From the NCBI GenBank assembly GCA_009841165.1, contig VXMI01000228.1, forward strand, positions 1-41,521: DNA of 41,521 nt. Direction: 5' to 3'. The translations under genes and the position numbers were made by a program. This DNA is from Gemmatimonadota bacterium. Lineage in GTDB: Bacteria; Gemmatimonadota; Gemmatimonadetes; Longimicrobiales; Gaopeijiaceae. This document shows, in pieces, positions 7,272 to 15,691 of this stretch (position 1 is its first letter; every line of letters begins with the position of its first letter). Below the pieces are notes generated by a model. It did no database searches and was not told the DNA's origin. It was given only the letters and a program-made list of their open reading frames with translations.

Positions 7272-8705
7272 ATGGATTTCGACGAGCGAATCAATCAGCT
7301 GATGCAGCCGGTGACGGACGCCGTCGCCGGCTTCATCTTCTTCGCCGTGCCGATTGCGGGCGCCCAGGTGCCCCTCATCGTGGCGTGGCTGATCGCCGGC
7401 GGCGTGTTCTTCACCCTCTACCTGCGCTTCATCAACGTGCGCGGCTTCAAGCACGCGCTGGACCTGGTCCGGGGCCGCTACACCGATCCTTCCCAGCCGG
7501 GCGAGGTCACGCCCTTCCAGGCGCTCGCGACGGCCGTGTCGGGCACGGTCGGCATCGGGAACATCGCGGGGGTGGCGGTGGCGATCTCACTGGGCGGACC
7601 CGGAGCCACGCTCTGGCTGATCATCGCCGGACTGCTCGGTATGAGCACGAAGTTCGCCGAGTGCACTCTGGCCGTGAAGTACCGTCGCACCCATGCGGAC
7701 GGCTCGGTCAGCGGCGGTCCCATGTACTATCTGCAGCGCGGCCTGGAGCTGCGGAACCTGCCCCGGGTCGGCCGTGGTCTGGGAATGTTCTACGCCGCCG
7801 CCATGGTTTTCGGCTGTCTCGGAATCGGCAACATGTTCCAGTCCAACCAGGCCGCCGCCATCCTCATCGAGGTGACGGGAGCCGCCGACAGCTTCTTCAG
7901 CGACAAGGCGTGGCTGCTGGGCATCTTCATGGCCGTCGCCGTCGCGATGGTCATCGTCGGCGGCATCAGGAGCATCGCGCGGGTCACCTCCCGGCTGGTG
8001 CCCTTCATGGCGGTGCTCTACGTCCTGTCGGCCCTGGCGATCATCGGCATCAACGCCGATCGGCTGCCGGCCGCCATCGTCCAGATCTGGCAGGGCGCGT
8101 TCTCGGCGGAGAGCGTCGGCGGCGGCCTGATCGGCGTCATGATCATCGGATTCCGGCGCGCGGTCTTCTCCAACGAGGCCGGCCTGGGGTCCGCCGCAAT
8201 CGCCCACTCGGCGGTGCGAACCGACGAGCCGTGCACGGAGGGCTTCGTCAGCCTGCTCGAGCCGTTCATCGACACGGTGGTCATCTGCACCATGACGGCG
8301 CTGGTCATCATCACGACGATCTACGATCCCGCGCTCGCCGACACCGGCATCACCGGCATCGAAATGACCAAGACGGCGTTCGAGAGCACGTTGTCGTGGT
8401 CCCCAGTGCCGCTCTCGGTCGCCGCCGTGATGTTCGCCTTCTCGACCATGATCTCGTGGAGCTACTACGGCCTTAAAGCCCTCACGTACCTGACCGGCCA
8501 GCACCGACCGGTCGAGACCGGGTTCAAGCTCTTCTTCTGCGGCTTCGTGGTGCTGGGCGCCAGCATCAATCTCGGGGCGCTGATCGATCTCTCCGACGCG
8601 ATGATCTACGTGGTCGCGATCCCCAATCTCATGGGACTGTACCTGCTCGCACCTGCGTTGAGGCGCGAGGTGCTCTCGTACCGGGAGCGGCTCGGGCGGT
8701 ATTGA
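7272..8705 (+). CDS. alanine/glycine:cation symporter (AGCS family)
   Basis: 477 aa, about ten hydrophobic segments. AGCS signatures: ATAVSGTVGIGNIAGVAVAI, GPGATLWLIIAGLLGMSTKF, FAECTLAVKYR, then GGPMYYLQRGLE and RRAVFSNEAGLGSAAIAHSA. The family couples uptake of alanine or glycine to Na+ or H+ in the inner membrane. It sits 16 bases after tpa on the same strand, so the likely roles are alanine recovery or exchange during taurine transamination, or uptake of a small amino acid that feeds it. The exact substrate cannot be read from sequence. The end converges on the M23 peptidase gene 19 bases away without a visible terminator. Confidence 0.9.
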   Translation: MDFDERINQLMQPVTDAVAGFIFFAVPIAGAQVPLIVAWLIAGGVFFTLYLRFINVRGFKHALDLVRGRYTDPSQPGEVTPFQALATAVSGTVGIGNIAGVAVAISLGGPGATLWLIIAGLLGMSTKFAECTLAVKYRRTHADGSVSGGPMYYLQRGLELRNLPRVGRGLGMFYAAAMVFGCLGIGNMFQSNQAAAILIEVTGAADSFFSDKAWLLGIFMAVAVAMVIVGGIRSIARVTSRLVPFMAVLYVLSALAIIGINADRLPAAIVQIWQGAFSAESVGGGLIGVMIIGFRRAVFSNEAGLGSAAIAHSAVRTDEPCTEGFVSLLEPFIDTVVICTMTALVIITTIYDPALADTGITGIEMTKTAFESTLSWSPVPLSVAAVMFAFSTMISWSYYGLKALTYLTGQHRPVETGFKLFFCGFVVLGASINLGALIDLSDAMIYVVAIPNLMGLYLLAPALRREVLSYRERLGRY

Positions 8706-8724
8706 CGCCGGTCGCGCACCGAAC

Positions 8725-9810
8725 CTACCGAGTCGTCCCCACCACCCGATCATTCCGCGCCAGCACCCGGTCGCCACCCTCGAACACGAACGGCACCGAC
8801 CGGTTGTCGGGATCCCAGAGGTCGCGGTGCGTCTGCACCTGGAGATGGAGGTGCGCCATGGTCGTATTGCCGGAGTTGCCGACCAGGGCCAGCGGATCGC
8901 CCTTCCGCACTCGGTCCCCCTCGTTGACCTGGAGCGTCCCGTGCCGCAGATGCCCGAGGACGACAAAAAGTCCGGTTTCGAGCTCGATGACAACCACGTT
9001 GCCGGCCGCGTCCGCGGGATCGGTCACGAAGTTCGCGCCCTCCGCATCCTCCATCCTGTCCTCTGCGATGACCACGATACCATCCACGGGCGAGACCAGT
9101 GGCTGCTCCCAACTGTAGACCGACGCGTTGCCCGTCCCGTCGGTGAAGATCCGGCCGTCGTCGAGCCGCACGAGGTCGAGGGCGAACCGCTGGTTGTAGG
9201 CCGAGAGATGGTGGTTTTGCAGGGGACTGGGTCCGCCTTGCAGGACGAGCCAGTCACCCTCGAAGGGCGGAGCGATCTCCACGACATCGGCCGCGCCATC
9301 CCGGAAACCCCCGCCCCCAAACGCGCGCCCCAGATCGAAAGCCAGGACCAGGGCGCCCGCCACCATGACGAGGGTGGGCCCGGGGTTGGTCCGGCGCGGG
9401 GCGACGAACGAAGCCGCGACCCGCAGCACGGAGATGACGATCACGGCCGCGATCAGAGGCGTCATCTCGGCCGAGCGCGGGAAGACGGTCACGCACGCGA
9501 CGCCGGCCATCGCCCAGAAACTCGCGCGCCCGACCGCTTGCAGAAGTTGGGACCGATGGTCGCGCCTGCCCGGTTCACGGAGCAGCTCCAACTGCAGGCG
9601 TCGCTTCCACGCCAGCCAGCTGCGACTCGCGATCGCCCAGACGAGGCCGAGCAGCAGCACGACCGCCAGCGCCTGGTGGCTGTAGAGGCCGACGATACGG
9701 AGGGAGAAGAGGGCAGCGAGGGCAAGGAGGGTGAGGAGCGCGGTGATGATTTGGCGGGTTGGTGTGGCTTGTGTCATGGCTTTCGCACCAGCGTCTCCAG
9801 GGTATCTCAT
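8725..9810 (-). CDS. membrane-anchored M23 (LytM-like) metallopeptidase
   Basis: 361 aa from the ATG at 9810 (9777 is an alternative). The first 160 residues hold about four hydrophobic segments (IITALLTLLALAALFSLRIV, ALAVVLLLGLVWAIASR, ASFWAMAGVACVTVF, LVMVAGALVLAFDLG), so the enzyme is membrane-anchored. The C-terminal half is an M23 domain: an N-terminal His in NHH before QRFALDLV, the SPVDGIVV turn, LGHLRHGTLQVNEGDRVRKG, and HLHLQVQ with the HxH zinc pair. M23 enzymes cut peptidoglycan cross-bridges or act as scaffolds. The metal and catalytic residues look present, so activity is plausible. A longer open frame upstream is the shadow of the propeller gene. The 9810 start overlaps the stop of a 36-codon ORF (TGATG). 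Confidence 0.8.
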   Translation of the reverse strand: MRYPGDAGAKAMTQATPTRQIITALLTLLALAALFSLRIVGLYSHQALAVVLLLGLVWAIASRSWLAWKRRLQLELLREPGRRDHRSQLLQAVGRASFWAMAGVACVTVFPRSAEMTPLIAAVIVISVLRVAASFVAPRRTNPGPTLVMVAGALVLAFDLGRAFGGGGFRDGAADVVEIAPPFEGDWLVLQGGPSPLQNHHLSAYNQRFALDLVRLDDGRIFTDGTGNASVYSWEQPLVSPVDGIVVIAEDRMEDAEGANFVTDPADAAGNVVVIELETGLFVVLGHLRHGTLQVNEGDRVRKGDPLALVGNSGNTTMAHLHLQVQTHRDLWDPDNRSVPFVFEGGDRVLARNDRVVGTTR

Positions 9811-9920
9811 CACGATTGCACCCCGGAGTTCCGGGTATAGGCGATTTCCATCCCACCCCTGCCTCCCACAACGCTCGCTCCGGCGACGCCGACGATCACC
9901 GTTCGAAGGAACCGTGTCAT
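9810..9920 (-). CDS. possible 36-aa leader peptide upstream of the M23 gene
   Basis: An ORF of 36 codons starting at 9920, preceded by AGAGGAG at good spacing, a stronger ribosome site than any near the M23 starts. The peptide begins MTRFLRTVIVGVAGASVVGG, a short basic start then a hydrophobic stretch, like a truncated signal or membrane peptide. Its TGA overlaps the ATG of the M23 gene (TGATG), the arrangement used for translational coupling. It may be a real small protein, a regulatory leader, or a relic of a longer exported protein. No homologue is recognised. Confidence 0.4.
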   Translation of the reverse strand: MTRFLRTVIVGVAGASVVGGRGGMEIAYTRNSGVQS

Positions 9921-10086
9921 GCAGGAACTCCTCTTGACGGAAGTGAGGGCGGATTGTGCCATCGGCGCCCTGCCGCACGAAACATGCCACCTCGCTCGCG
10001 CGCATATTAGTGGGATACGGACGGGTCTGGCCGCCAGGCACGTCCTCTGGAGAGGGCACACCCTGCGCAACCGGGAGACAATCAGC

Positions 10087-11346
10087 ATGAGACCGGCCGC
10101 CTACCCGATCATCGCCACCCTGCTTGCCACCCCCGCCGTCGCACAGGACCGGCCGCTGACCGCGGACGTGACCGAGGTGTACCGCGTGGGCGGCGTGAAC
10201 GCGGAGGAGTGGGCGTTCTTCGGGCCTGCGTTGCAGCCGGGCTTCGATGGCGCGAGCAACCTGGTGGTCCTGGATGCGTTCAACAAGCGGGTTGTCGTGG
10301 TCGGACCCGATGGCCGACTTGTGCGCGTCGTTGGGCGCGGGGGAGAGGGACCGGGAGAGTTTCAGCAGGTACAGGCAATCGCGGTTTGGCGCGACGGCCG
10401 CTTTGCGGTGCCCGACACGGAGCATTCCGCGATCCAGGTATTCACCCCGGACGGCGAACTCGACCGGTTCATCAGGTGGCCCGGCGAGGCCAGAGCTCTC
10501 TCCAGCGCCCTCCGTCACAGGGAGATTCGGGCCGATCCGTTGGGCGACCGACTGATCGCACAGGGTGTCGAGGGCGTGCTGGTCGAGATGGCCAACTTCA
10601 TGTATCGGCTCAGGGGCGATCCGGAAGAGGACCCGCAGGGGGTCGATGACCGCGCGCTCGAGACACTGGACTTCGCCGGGGACGAGATCATGGCGCGACC
10701 GATCCTTCAGGGGTGGAGGGCTCCTCGTCCCGAACCCCTGTTGTCAGCTACCGAACTGGAGGACTGGCCGAAGGTGGTTGCGTCGCTGGAGGATCGGTAC
10801 TTCGAGCCAGGTTTCCACTGGGACGTGCTGCCCGACGGCACCATCGCCTACTCCGACTCCTCGGCCTACGAAATCAAGCTCGCCCGTCCTGATGGATCCG
10901 TGATCGACGTCCTCAGGCGTCCGCTCTCGCCGGAGGCGGTCTCCGAACGGATGCAGCGGGCCACGATCGCCTTCCACATCCAACGCCTGGAGGAGCGGTT
11001 GGCGAGGGGGCCCTCTTCAGCCGGGGTTTTGCCGCCCAGAGATCCCGAGGAAAGCCGGCAGAGGATTCGGGATCGCGCGTTCTACCACGAAGTCCCCGTG
11101 GTGCGCGGGATAGGGGCCACATGGGACGGCGGACTGTGGATCCACCGGCGCGCCGATGTTCCGTGGGAGGATGAAGGCCCGATCGATGTCTTCAGCGCGG
11201 ATCGCGAGTACCTGGGGACACTGCCATCCGGCGAACCGGCGATGCCCGTCGCGTTCGGACCGGATGGTCTGGTCGTGCACCTGGAGCGCGATGAGCTGGA
11301 CGTGCCGACGCTGGTGGTGAGTCGCGTGGCGGTCGGAGGCAGGTAA
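10087..11346 (+). CDS. exported 6-bladed beta-propeller protein
   Basis: 419 aa. Signal peptide MRPAAYPIIATLLATPAVAQ with an Ala-x-Ala site. The body is a 6-bladed propeller of the type common in Gemmatimonadota. Blades show the repeated pattern of a strand, an Asp-rich turn and an aromatic, with the family core VGRGGEGPGEFQQVQAIAV near residues 80-98, PDTEHSAIQVFTPDGELDRF in the next blade, and DVFSADREYLGTLPSG near the end. The role is unknown; such proteins are usually periplasmic or outer-membrane binding proteins. GGGAG lies 9 bases before the ATG at 10087. Codons upstream to 9919 are open but lack a signal peptide at their start. It converges on another propeller gene 15 bases downstream. 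Confidence 0.8.
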   Translation: MRPAAYPIIATLLATPAVAQDRPLTADVTEVYRVGGVNAEEWAFFGPALQPGFDGASNLVVLDAFNKRVVVVGPDGRLVRVVGRGGEGPGEFQQVQAIAVWRDGRFAVPDTEHSAIQVFTPDGELDRFIRWPGEARALSSALRHREIRADPLGDRLIAQGVEGVLVEMANFMYRLRGDPEEDPQGVDDRALETLDFAGDEIMARPILQGWRAPRPEPLLSATELEDWPKVVASLEDRYFEPGFHWDVLPDGTIAYSDSSAYEIKLARPDGSVIDVLRRPLSPEAVSERMQRATIAFHIQRLEERLARGPSSAGVLPPRDPEESRQRIRDRAFYHEVPVVRGIGATWDGGLWIHRRADVPWEDEGPIDVFSADREYLGTLPSGEPAMPVAFGPDGLVVHLERDELDVPTLVVSRVAVGGR

Positions 11347-11361
11347 TCGACCGGGCAGGGC

Positions 11362-12570
11362 CTACCGAGACAGCGAAAGCTCGACCAGTTCGTAGACCAC
11401 GACGCTCACGACATCCATTTCGTCCTGCTCCACGCCGAGGACGAGTCCGCCGGCTGCGTCGAGGATGCGGAACCCGGGTGGAGCCTCGACCGTGCCCAGC
11501 CATTCGCCGTCAGGTGCGATGACGGCATAGGGCGGCGCGTCGTGTATTTCGCCGCCCGGCTTGTACGAGGGCAGCCAGATCCTGCCTTCGGCATCGGCGA
11601 ACGGATTGCTGAAGAGCGGCATCGGGCGGCCGAGGCTGGCCCGGTACACGGACATGCCAATCCGGGTGACTTCCGCGATGCGGGAGTCGGACAGGTCGGG
11701 ACTGTGCATGCGAACCGCAGTCCGGTGCTCGGCCTCGATGGGTTCGAGCCGCTCCTCGGTCAGGAGGGTCGCGTCGGCCACCCAGCGTACGATCTGCGTA
11801 GCGGTGCCGTCGGAAAGACGCCAGGTGATCTCGGGCCTGTCGGACCTGGTAAGAACGAGGTGCCCGGTGGCGACCGTGACCCTGCCGACGGCTCCGATCG
11901 GGTTACTCTCCAGCCCCGGCGGAACGCGGGGCCAGAAATCGTACGTGGCGACCGTGTCGAGAATGCCGCCCTCCATGTCGAACCGCGCCGCGTGTCCGCC
12001 GAGCCATTCCCCTTCGAATCCCCACTCCCCGACGACAGTCGCCAGCAGCAGCTCGCCGGACGGACCGATTCCCTCGACGTCGAGGCGAGTACCGCGCGGC
12101 AGCGGCGTGATATGCGCCACCGAATCGCCAACGAAGAGAGTCGCGCGGGCCAGGCCGGGGTCCGCCACAAGAAGACTGTCCCGCCCCACCGGGAGTATGG
12201 CGCTGACGTAGTTGACTTCGCCCGGTCCCTCTCCTTCCGAGGCGAGGACGCGGTACGATGCCCCGTCGGGGTCGAATGCGACCAGCTCGGCGATCCACGG
12301 GTCGTAGACGACTGCGCTACCGTCGGACATCAGGCGTCCGGCGCTGACCTCCTGGAAGGCGTAGTCACCCGGGTTGGCGCCGTGGCGGTAGTGGGGCTGG
12401 GCGGCGAGGCGGAAGGCCGCGGGGGCGGTCGGCGTGTGGTCATAGGTGACGATGCGGATGCCGAGGCTGTCGGCGATATGGGGTGGGTTTGTAGTGGGGG
12501 GCAACGGGTCGCCACCGCAGGCGGTGAGCAGTGCCAGGAGCGCGAGTTGGGGGAGGGGGCGGGCGTGCAT
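11362..12570 (-). CDS. 6-bladed beta-propeller lipoprotein
   Basis: 402 aa. The N-terminus MHARPLPQLALLALLTACGG is a lipoprotein signal with lipobox LTAC (Cys18). The body repeats the propeller pattern: ASEGEGPGEVNYVSAILPVG corresponds to the G-E-G-P-G-E core of the neighbouring propeller, followed by LLVADPGLARATLFVGD, a central insertion, and a late blade FADAEGRIWLPSYKPGGE and YAVIAPDGEWLGTVEAPPGF. It is a paralogue of the genes at 10087 and 29057, but diverged enough that they look like an old family expansion. Membrane-anchored in the periplasm or outer membrane; ligand unknown. No clear ribosome site before the ATG. Confidence 0.8.
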   Translation of the reverse strand: MHARPLPQLALLALLTACGGDPLPPTTNPPHIADSLGIRIVTYDHTPTAPAAFRLAAQPHYRHGANPGDYAFQEVSAGRLMSDGSAVVYDPWIAELVAFDPDGASYRVLASEGEGPGEVNYVSAILPVGRDSLLVADPGLARATLFVGDSVAHITPLPRGTRLDVEGIGPSGELLLATVVGEWGFEGEWLGGHAARFDMEGGILDTVATYDFWPRVPPGLESNPIGAVGRVTVATGHLVLTRSDRPEITWRLSDGTATQIVRWVADATLLTEERLEPIEAEHRTAVRMHSPDLSDSRIAEVTRIGMSVYRASLGRPMPLFSNPFADAEGRIWLPSYKPGGEIHDAPPYAVIAPDGEWLGTVEAPPGFRILDAAGGLVLGVEQDEMDVVSVVVYELVELSLSR

Positions 12571-12676
12571 CGAGTACTGCGTCTGCCAGGTATCCTCGTT
12601 TGCCGTCTAATCCGAGCGTCGGCACATTGCGCCAAGCGGCCTGGAGAGTCAAGCCCCACATGATCACGGAGAACCC

Positions 12677-14281
12677 ATGGCGCCCTGGCATTCAACACGT
12701 CGCCCTCTCGGCCGCCTGTCGGCATGCACCGCGCTCACGGCTATCCTCACCGCGTGCAGCGGCCCGGCACCGTCGGACGATCCCTTCCTCACCCGCGCGG
12801 AACGCACCGACTACCGTGAAACCAGTTCCTACGCCGACGTCGTCGACTTCCTCGAGCGCGCCGCAGCCGCCTCGCCGTCCGTCCACTACACCACCTACGG
12901 CTTCACGAACGAGGGCCGCGCGCTCCCGCTGGCCGTCGTGGGCGATGTCGCCGATCCGAGCCCGGCCGCCGTCCGCGCGTCCGGCAAGACCGTCGTCTAC
13001 CTCCAGGGCAACATCCACGCTGGCGAGGTGTGCGGGAAGGAAGCGCTCCAGATGCTGCTCCGCGACCTCCTGGCAGGCCGCCACGGCGAGTGGCGCGAGT
13101 CGATGGTCCTGCTGATCGCGCCCATCTACAACGCCGACGGCAACGAGCGCGTGACCCTCACCAACCGCGGGCGGCAGCACGGTCCCATCGGCGGGATGGG
13201 CCAGCGTCCGAACGCCCAGGGCTACGACCTCAACCGCGATCACATGAAGCTCGACTCGCCCGAAGCGCGGTCGGTGGCGCGCCTGTTCACCGAGTACAAC
13301 CCCCATGTGGCAGTTGATTTACATACGACGAACGGGACGCGGCACGCCTATCATCTCACGTACTCCCCGCCGCTTCACCCAAACACGCCTGCGGGAATCG
13401 ACGCCTTCCTGCGGCAGGGACTTCTGCCCCACGTGACCGAACAGGTCCGGGACAAGTACGGCTGGCACTACTACTACTATGGCAACGCCTTCGCGCCCGG
13501 CGGCGGCGAGCCCGGCTGGTACACCTTCGACCACCGTCCCCGCTTCAACAACAACTACATCGGTCTCCGCAACCGCATCGCGATCCTCAGCGAGGCCTAT
13601 TCCTACGCCACCTTCGAGGAGCGCGTCCTCGCAACCCTGTATTTCGTCGAGGAGATCCTGGACCATGTCCACGCGCGCGCCGACGAGGTCCGGCGAATTG
13701 TGGCGGATGCCGATGCCACCCCCGTCGCGGGCGACTCCCTGACGCTGCGCGCCGTCCCGGAGCGCTCGACCGAGCCGGTCGACATCCTGATGGGCGCCAC
13801 CATCGAGGAAACGCACCCCCTCACCGGCCGCCCGTTGCTTCTCCGCGCCGACACCCAATACGTCGAGACCATGTACGAGTACGGCACGTTCGCGCCGACG
13901 CTGCGGGAACGCGTGCCTGAGGCCTACCTGATCCCCGCCGATCTGGCGGACATCCTGACCCGCCTCGCGGCGCACGGCATCGCACTCGAGCCCGCGCAAG
14001 CGACGCCCATGGACGCAGAGGCGTTCCACATCGATTCCGTGCAAACGGCCGAGCGGCCGTTCCAGGGCCGCAACGAGCAAACGCTGTACGGCCGCTACGA
14101 GACGACCCGGGTCACCCCGGCCCCCGGAGACATGCTGGCACGGGTCGACCAGCCGCTCGGCCGCCTCCTGTTCAGCCTCGTGGAACCGCAGTCCGACGAC
14201 GGCTTCGCCAACTGGGGATTCCTCGCCGACCGGTTGCAAGCCGGGGGGGTGTATCCGATTGTGCGGGTACCGGCGGGATAG
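12677..14281 (+). CDS. M14-family zinc carboxypeptidase, lipoprotein
   Basis: 534 aa. Lipobox LTAC (Cys27) after a hydrophobic stretch. The M14 domain covers about 45-330: zinc ligands H114 and E117 in GNIHAGEVCGKE, H216 in AVDLHTTNG, substrate-binding Arg in YDLNRDHMKLDS (about 187), and the catalytic Glu in RIAILSEAYSY (about 307). All residues needed for a metallocarboxypeptidase are present, so it should trim peptides in the periplasm or at the surface. The last 200 residues form a beta-rich extension without a recognised motif. GGAGA lies 5 bases before the ATG. It stands alone, divergent from the propeller gene and converging on tdk 56 bases away. Confidence 0.87.
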   Translation: MAPWHSTRRPLGRLSACTALTAILTACSGPAPSDDPFLTRAERTDYRETSSYADVVDFLERAAAASPSVHYTTYGFTNEGRALPLAVVGDVADPSPAAVRASGKTVVYLQGNIHAGEVCGKEALQMLLRDLLAGRHGEWRESMVLLIAPIYNADGNERVTLTNRGRQHGPIGGMGQRPNAQGYDLNRDHMKLDSPEARSVARLFTEYNPHVAVDLHTTNGTRHAYHLTYSPPLHPNTPAGIDAFLRQGLLPHVTEQVRDKYGWHYYYYGNAFAPGGGEPGWYTFDHRPRFNNNYIGLRNRIAILSEAYSYATFEERVLATLYFVEEILDHVHARADEVRRIVADADATPVAGDSLTLRAVPERSTEPVDILMGATIEETHPLTGRPLLLRADTQYVETMYEYGTFAPTLRERVPEAYLIPADLADILTRLAAHGIALEPAQATPMDAEAFHIDSVQTAERPFQGRNEQTLYGRYETTRVTPAPGDMLARVDQPLGRLLFSLVEPQSDDGFANWGFLADRLQAGGVYPIVRVPAG

Positions 14282-14337
14282 CCATCAACGATGACACCCA
14301 ACGAACTTCCCTGGGATAGACTCCCCGATCCCCGCGA

Positions 14338-14973
14338 TCACGCAGTCGGAGGCGCTGGAAGCGTTGTTCTGAACAGCTCCTTCTGTGCCCGGTCCCGCTT
14401 GGGCACCTCGTGGCACCGCCGACAGCGGGCCTCGTAGGACTCGGCACCCCCCACCTGGATCGTCGGACCCTCGGCGGGCGCCGGCTCACCGTCGATCAGG
14501 CGCTGGTTCCTCGTTGCCGGATCGCCGCACACCACGCAGATCGCGTTCAGCTTGTCGATCCGCTCGGCGCGCGCCAGCAACAGCCCCATCGGGCCGAAAG
14601 GCTCGCCGCGGAAGTCCATGTCGGTGCCGGCCACGATGACCCGCATCCCGGCATCGGCCAGCGCATCGACCACTTCGCAGATGCCGTCGTCCAGGAACTG
14701 GGCCTCGTCGATGGCGACGACCTGCGTCTCGCGGCGGACCTTTTCGGCGACCTGCACGGAGCTGGACACGGGCTCGGCGTCGATCTGCCGGCCGTCGTGC
14801 GATGAAATGCGGAACTGACCGCCGTACCGGTCGTCGAGGTGGGACTTGAACAGCTGCACGCGCCGTCCGGCGATGAGCGCGCGCCGTATACGCCGGATCA
14901 GCTCCTCGGACTTGCCGCTGAACATGACGCCGGAGACGACCTCGACCCACCCGTGCCTCGCTCTGTGTAGCAT
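14338..14973 (-). CDS. tdk: thymidine kinase
   Basis: 211 aa, type II (TK1-like) thymidine kinase, which phosphorylates thymidine with ATP for salvage. P-loop GVMFSGKSEEL at 15-25, Walker B-like VVAIDEAQFLDD (catalytic Glu about 90), GTDMDFRGEPFGPM lasso/substrate loop, and four zinc cysteines in two pairs (C146/C149 and C184/C187). Length is normal for the family. It lies 8 bases after the stop of the HD-oxygenase gene on the same strand, so the two are probably co-transcribed. No functional link between them is obvious. Confidence 0.93.
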   Translation of the reverse strand: MLHRARHGWVEVVSGVMFSGKSEELIRRIRRALIAGRRVQLFKSHLDDRYGGQFRISSHDGRQIDAEPVSSSVQVAEKVRRETQVVAIDEAQFLDDGICEVVDALADAGMRVIVAGTDMDFRGEPFGPMGLLLARAERIDKLNAICVVCGDPATRNQRLIDGEPAPAEGPTIQVGGAESYEARCRRCHEVPKRDRAQKELFRTTLPAPPTA

Positions 14974-14981
14974 CCCGAAAG

Positions 14982-15560
14982 CTATCCGGGCGCCAGGCTG
15001 AACGGCTCGCGCGCGAACACCCGGCGCACCATCGGCTCGAAGAACTCAAGCGGCAGCGAATCGTAGTCGGGATCGAACGAACACTGGTCCCAGCGGTGAC
15101 AGAAGTCCACGGCGTCCTGGTACCAGGGGTGGTCGCGGTACTTGTCGCGCGCGTGGCGGTCGCGGTCCAGGTGGTGGGCGTAGTAGTAGTACTGGAAAAG
15201 GCCGTGGTGCAACACGATCCAGTACGTTCGCTCGGTCACGTAGGGGCGAAGGATCAGTGCGGACAGCGCGCCGTGGCTGTGCGGCGCCATGAGGTCGTCG
15301 ATGTCGTGCAGGAGCGCCGCGACCACGAGCTCTTCCTCCGCACCGTCGCGATACGCCCGGGTCGCGGTCTGAACGGAATGCTCGAGCCGGTCGACCTTGT
15401 ACCCGCCGACCGAACCGGTCAGCTCCCGCAGGTGCGCCAGCACACGGTCGGCGGTGCCGGCGGCGAACTCGTCCTCAAGGCGATCCAGCAGCTGGTAGTC
15501 CTCTCTTGTCCCGTCCGCCATGGCGGTGAAGCTGACTGTAGGAGCGTTCGGCGTTTCCAT
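14982..15560 (-). CDS. HD-domain mixed-valent diiron oxygenase, TmpB-like
   Basis: 192 aa. A compact HD domain with probable diiron ligands H61 (RLEHSVQ), H85-D86 (LLHDIDD), H96 (SHGALS), H119 (VLHHGLFQYYYYAHH) and D158 (RWDQCSFDPDY). The spacing matches PhnZ/TmpB-type oxygenases rather than nucleotide phosphohydrolases. TmpB cleaves the C-P bond of (1R)-1-hydroxy-2-trimethylammonioethylphosphonate to glycine betaine and phosphate. The assignment rests on this signature and on the divergent Fe/2-oxoglutarate oxygenase 131 bases away, the TmpA-like partner. The PhnZ-type Tyr/Glu pair before the first His is not conserved in the same spacing (here Tyr54), so the substrate may differ. GAGGA lies 8 bases before the ATG. 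It probably forms a unit with tdk. Confidence 0.68.
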   Translation of the reverse strand: METPNAPTVSFTAMADGTREDYQLLDRLEDEFAAGTADRVLAHLRELTGSVGGYKVDRLEHSVQTATRAYRDGAEEELVVAALLHDIDDLMAPHSHGALSALILRPYVTERTYWIVLHHGLFQYYYYAHHLDRDRHARDKYRDHPWYQDAVDFCHRWDQCSFDPDYDSLPLEFFEPMVRRVFAREPFSLAPG

Positions 15561-15691
15561 ACGCTGGATCCTCGTTTCTCCGGCGATGAGGGCTGCTCGT
15601 CACGCACCGTGCGGAGAAGCCGGGAGACTTGTCAAGTGCGACTCCGGCCGCGCATGGTGCAACCAGGTCACATCGGACTGGGGGTATCGCC

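Noticed and set aside
7587-8993. 468-aa minus-strand ORF
   Set aside because: It is antisense to the AGCS symporter, with low-complexity His/Asp/Arg composition and no domain.
8725-10518. 597-aa minus-strand ORF with the M23 domain at its end
   Set aside because: The first 230 codons are low-complexity and lie antisense to the propeller gene at 10087, which has a signal peptide and ribosome site. The M23 protein starts at 9810 or 9777.
14982-15560. HD-domain nucleotide phosphohydrolase, because tdk is next to it
   Set aside because: The ligand spacing and the HHGLFQYYYYAHH segment match diiron oxygenases. Proximity to tdk alone is weak evidence.
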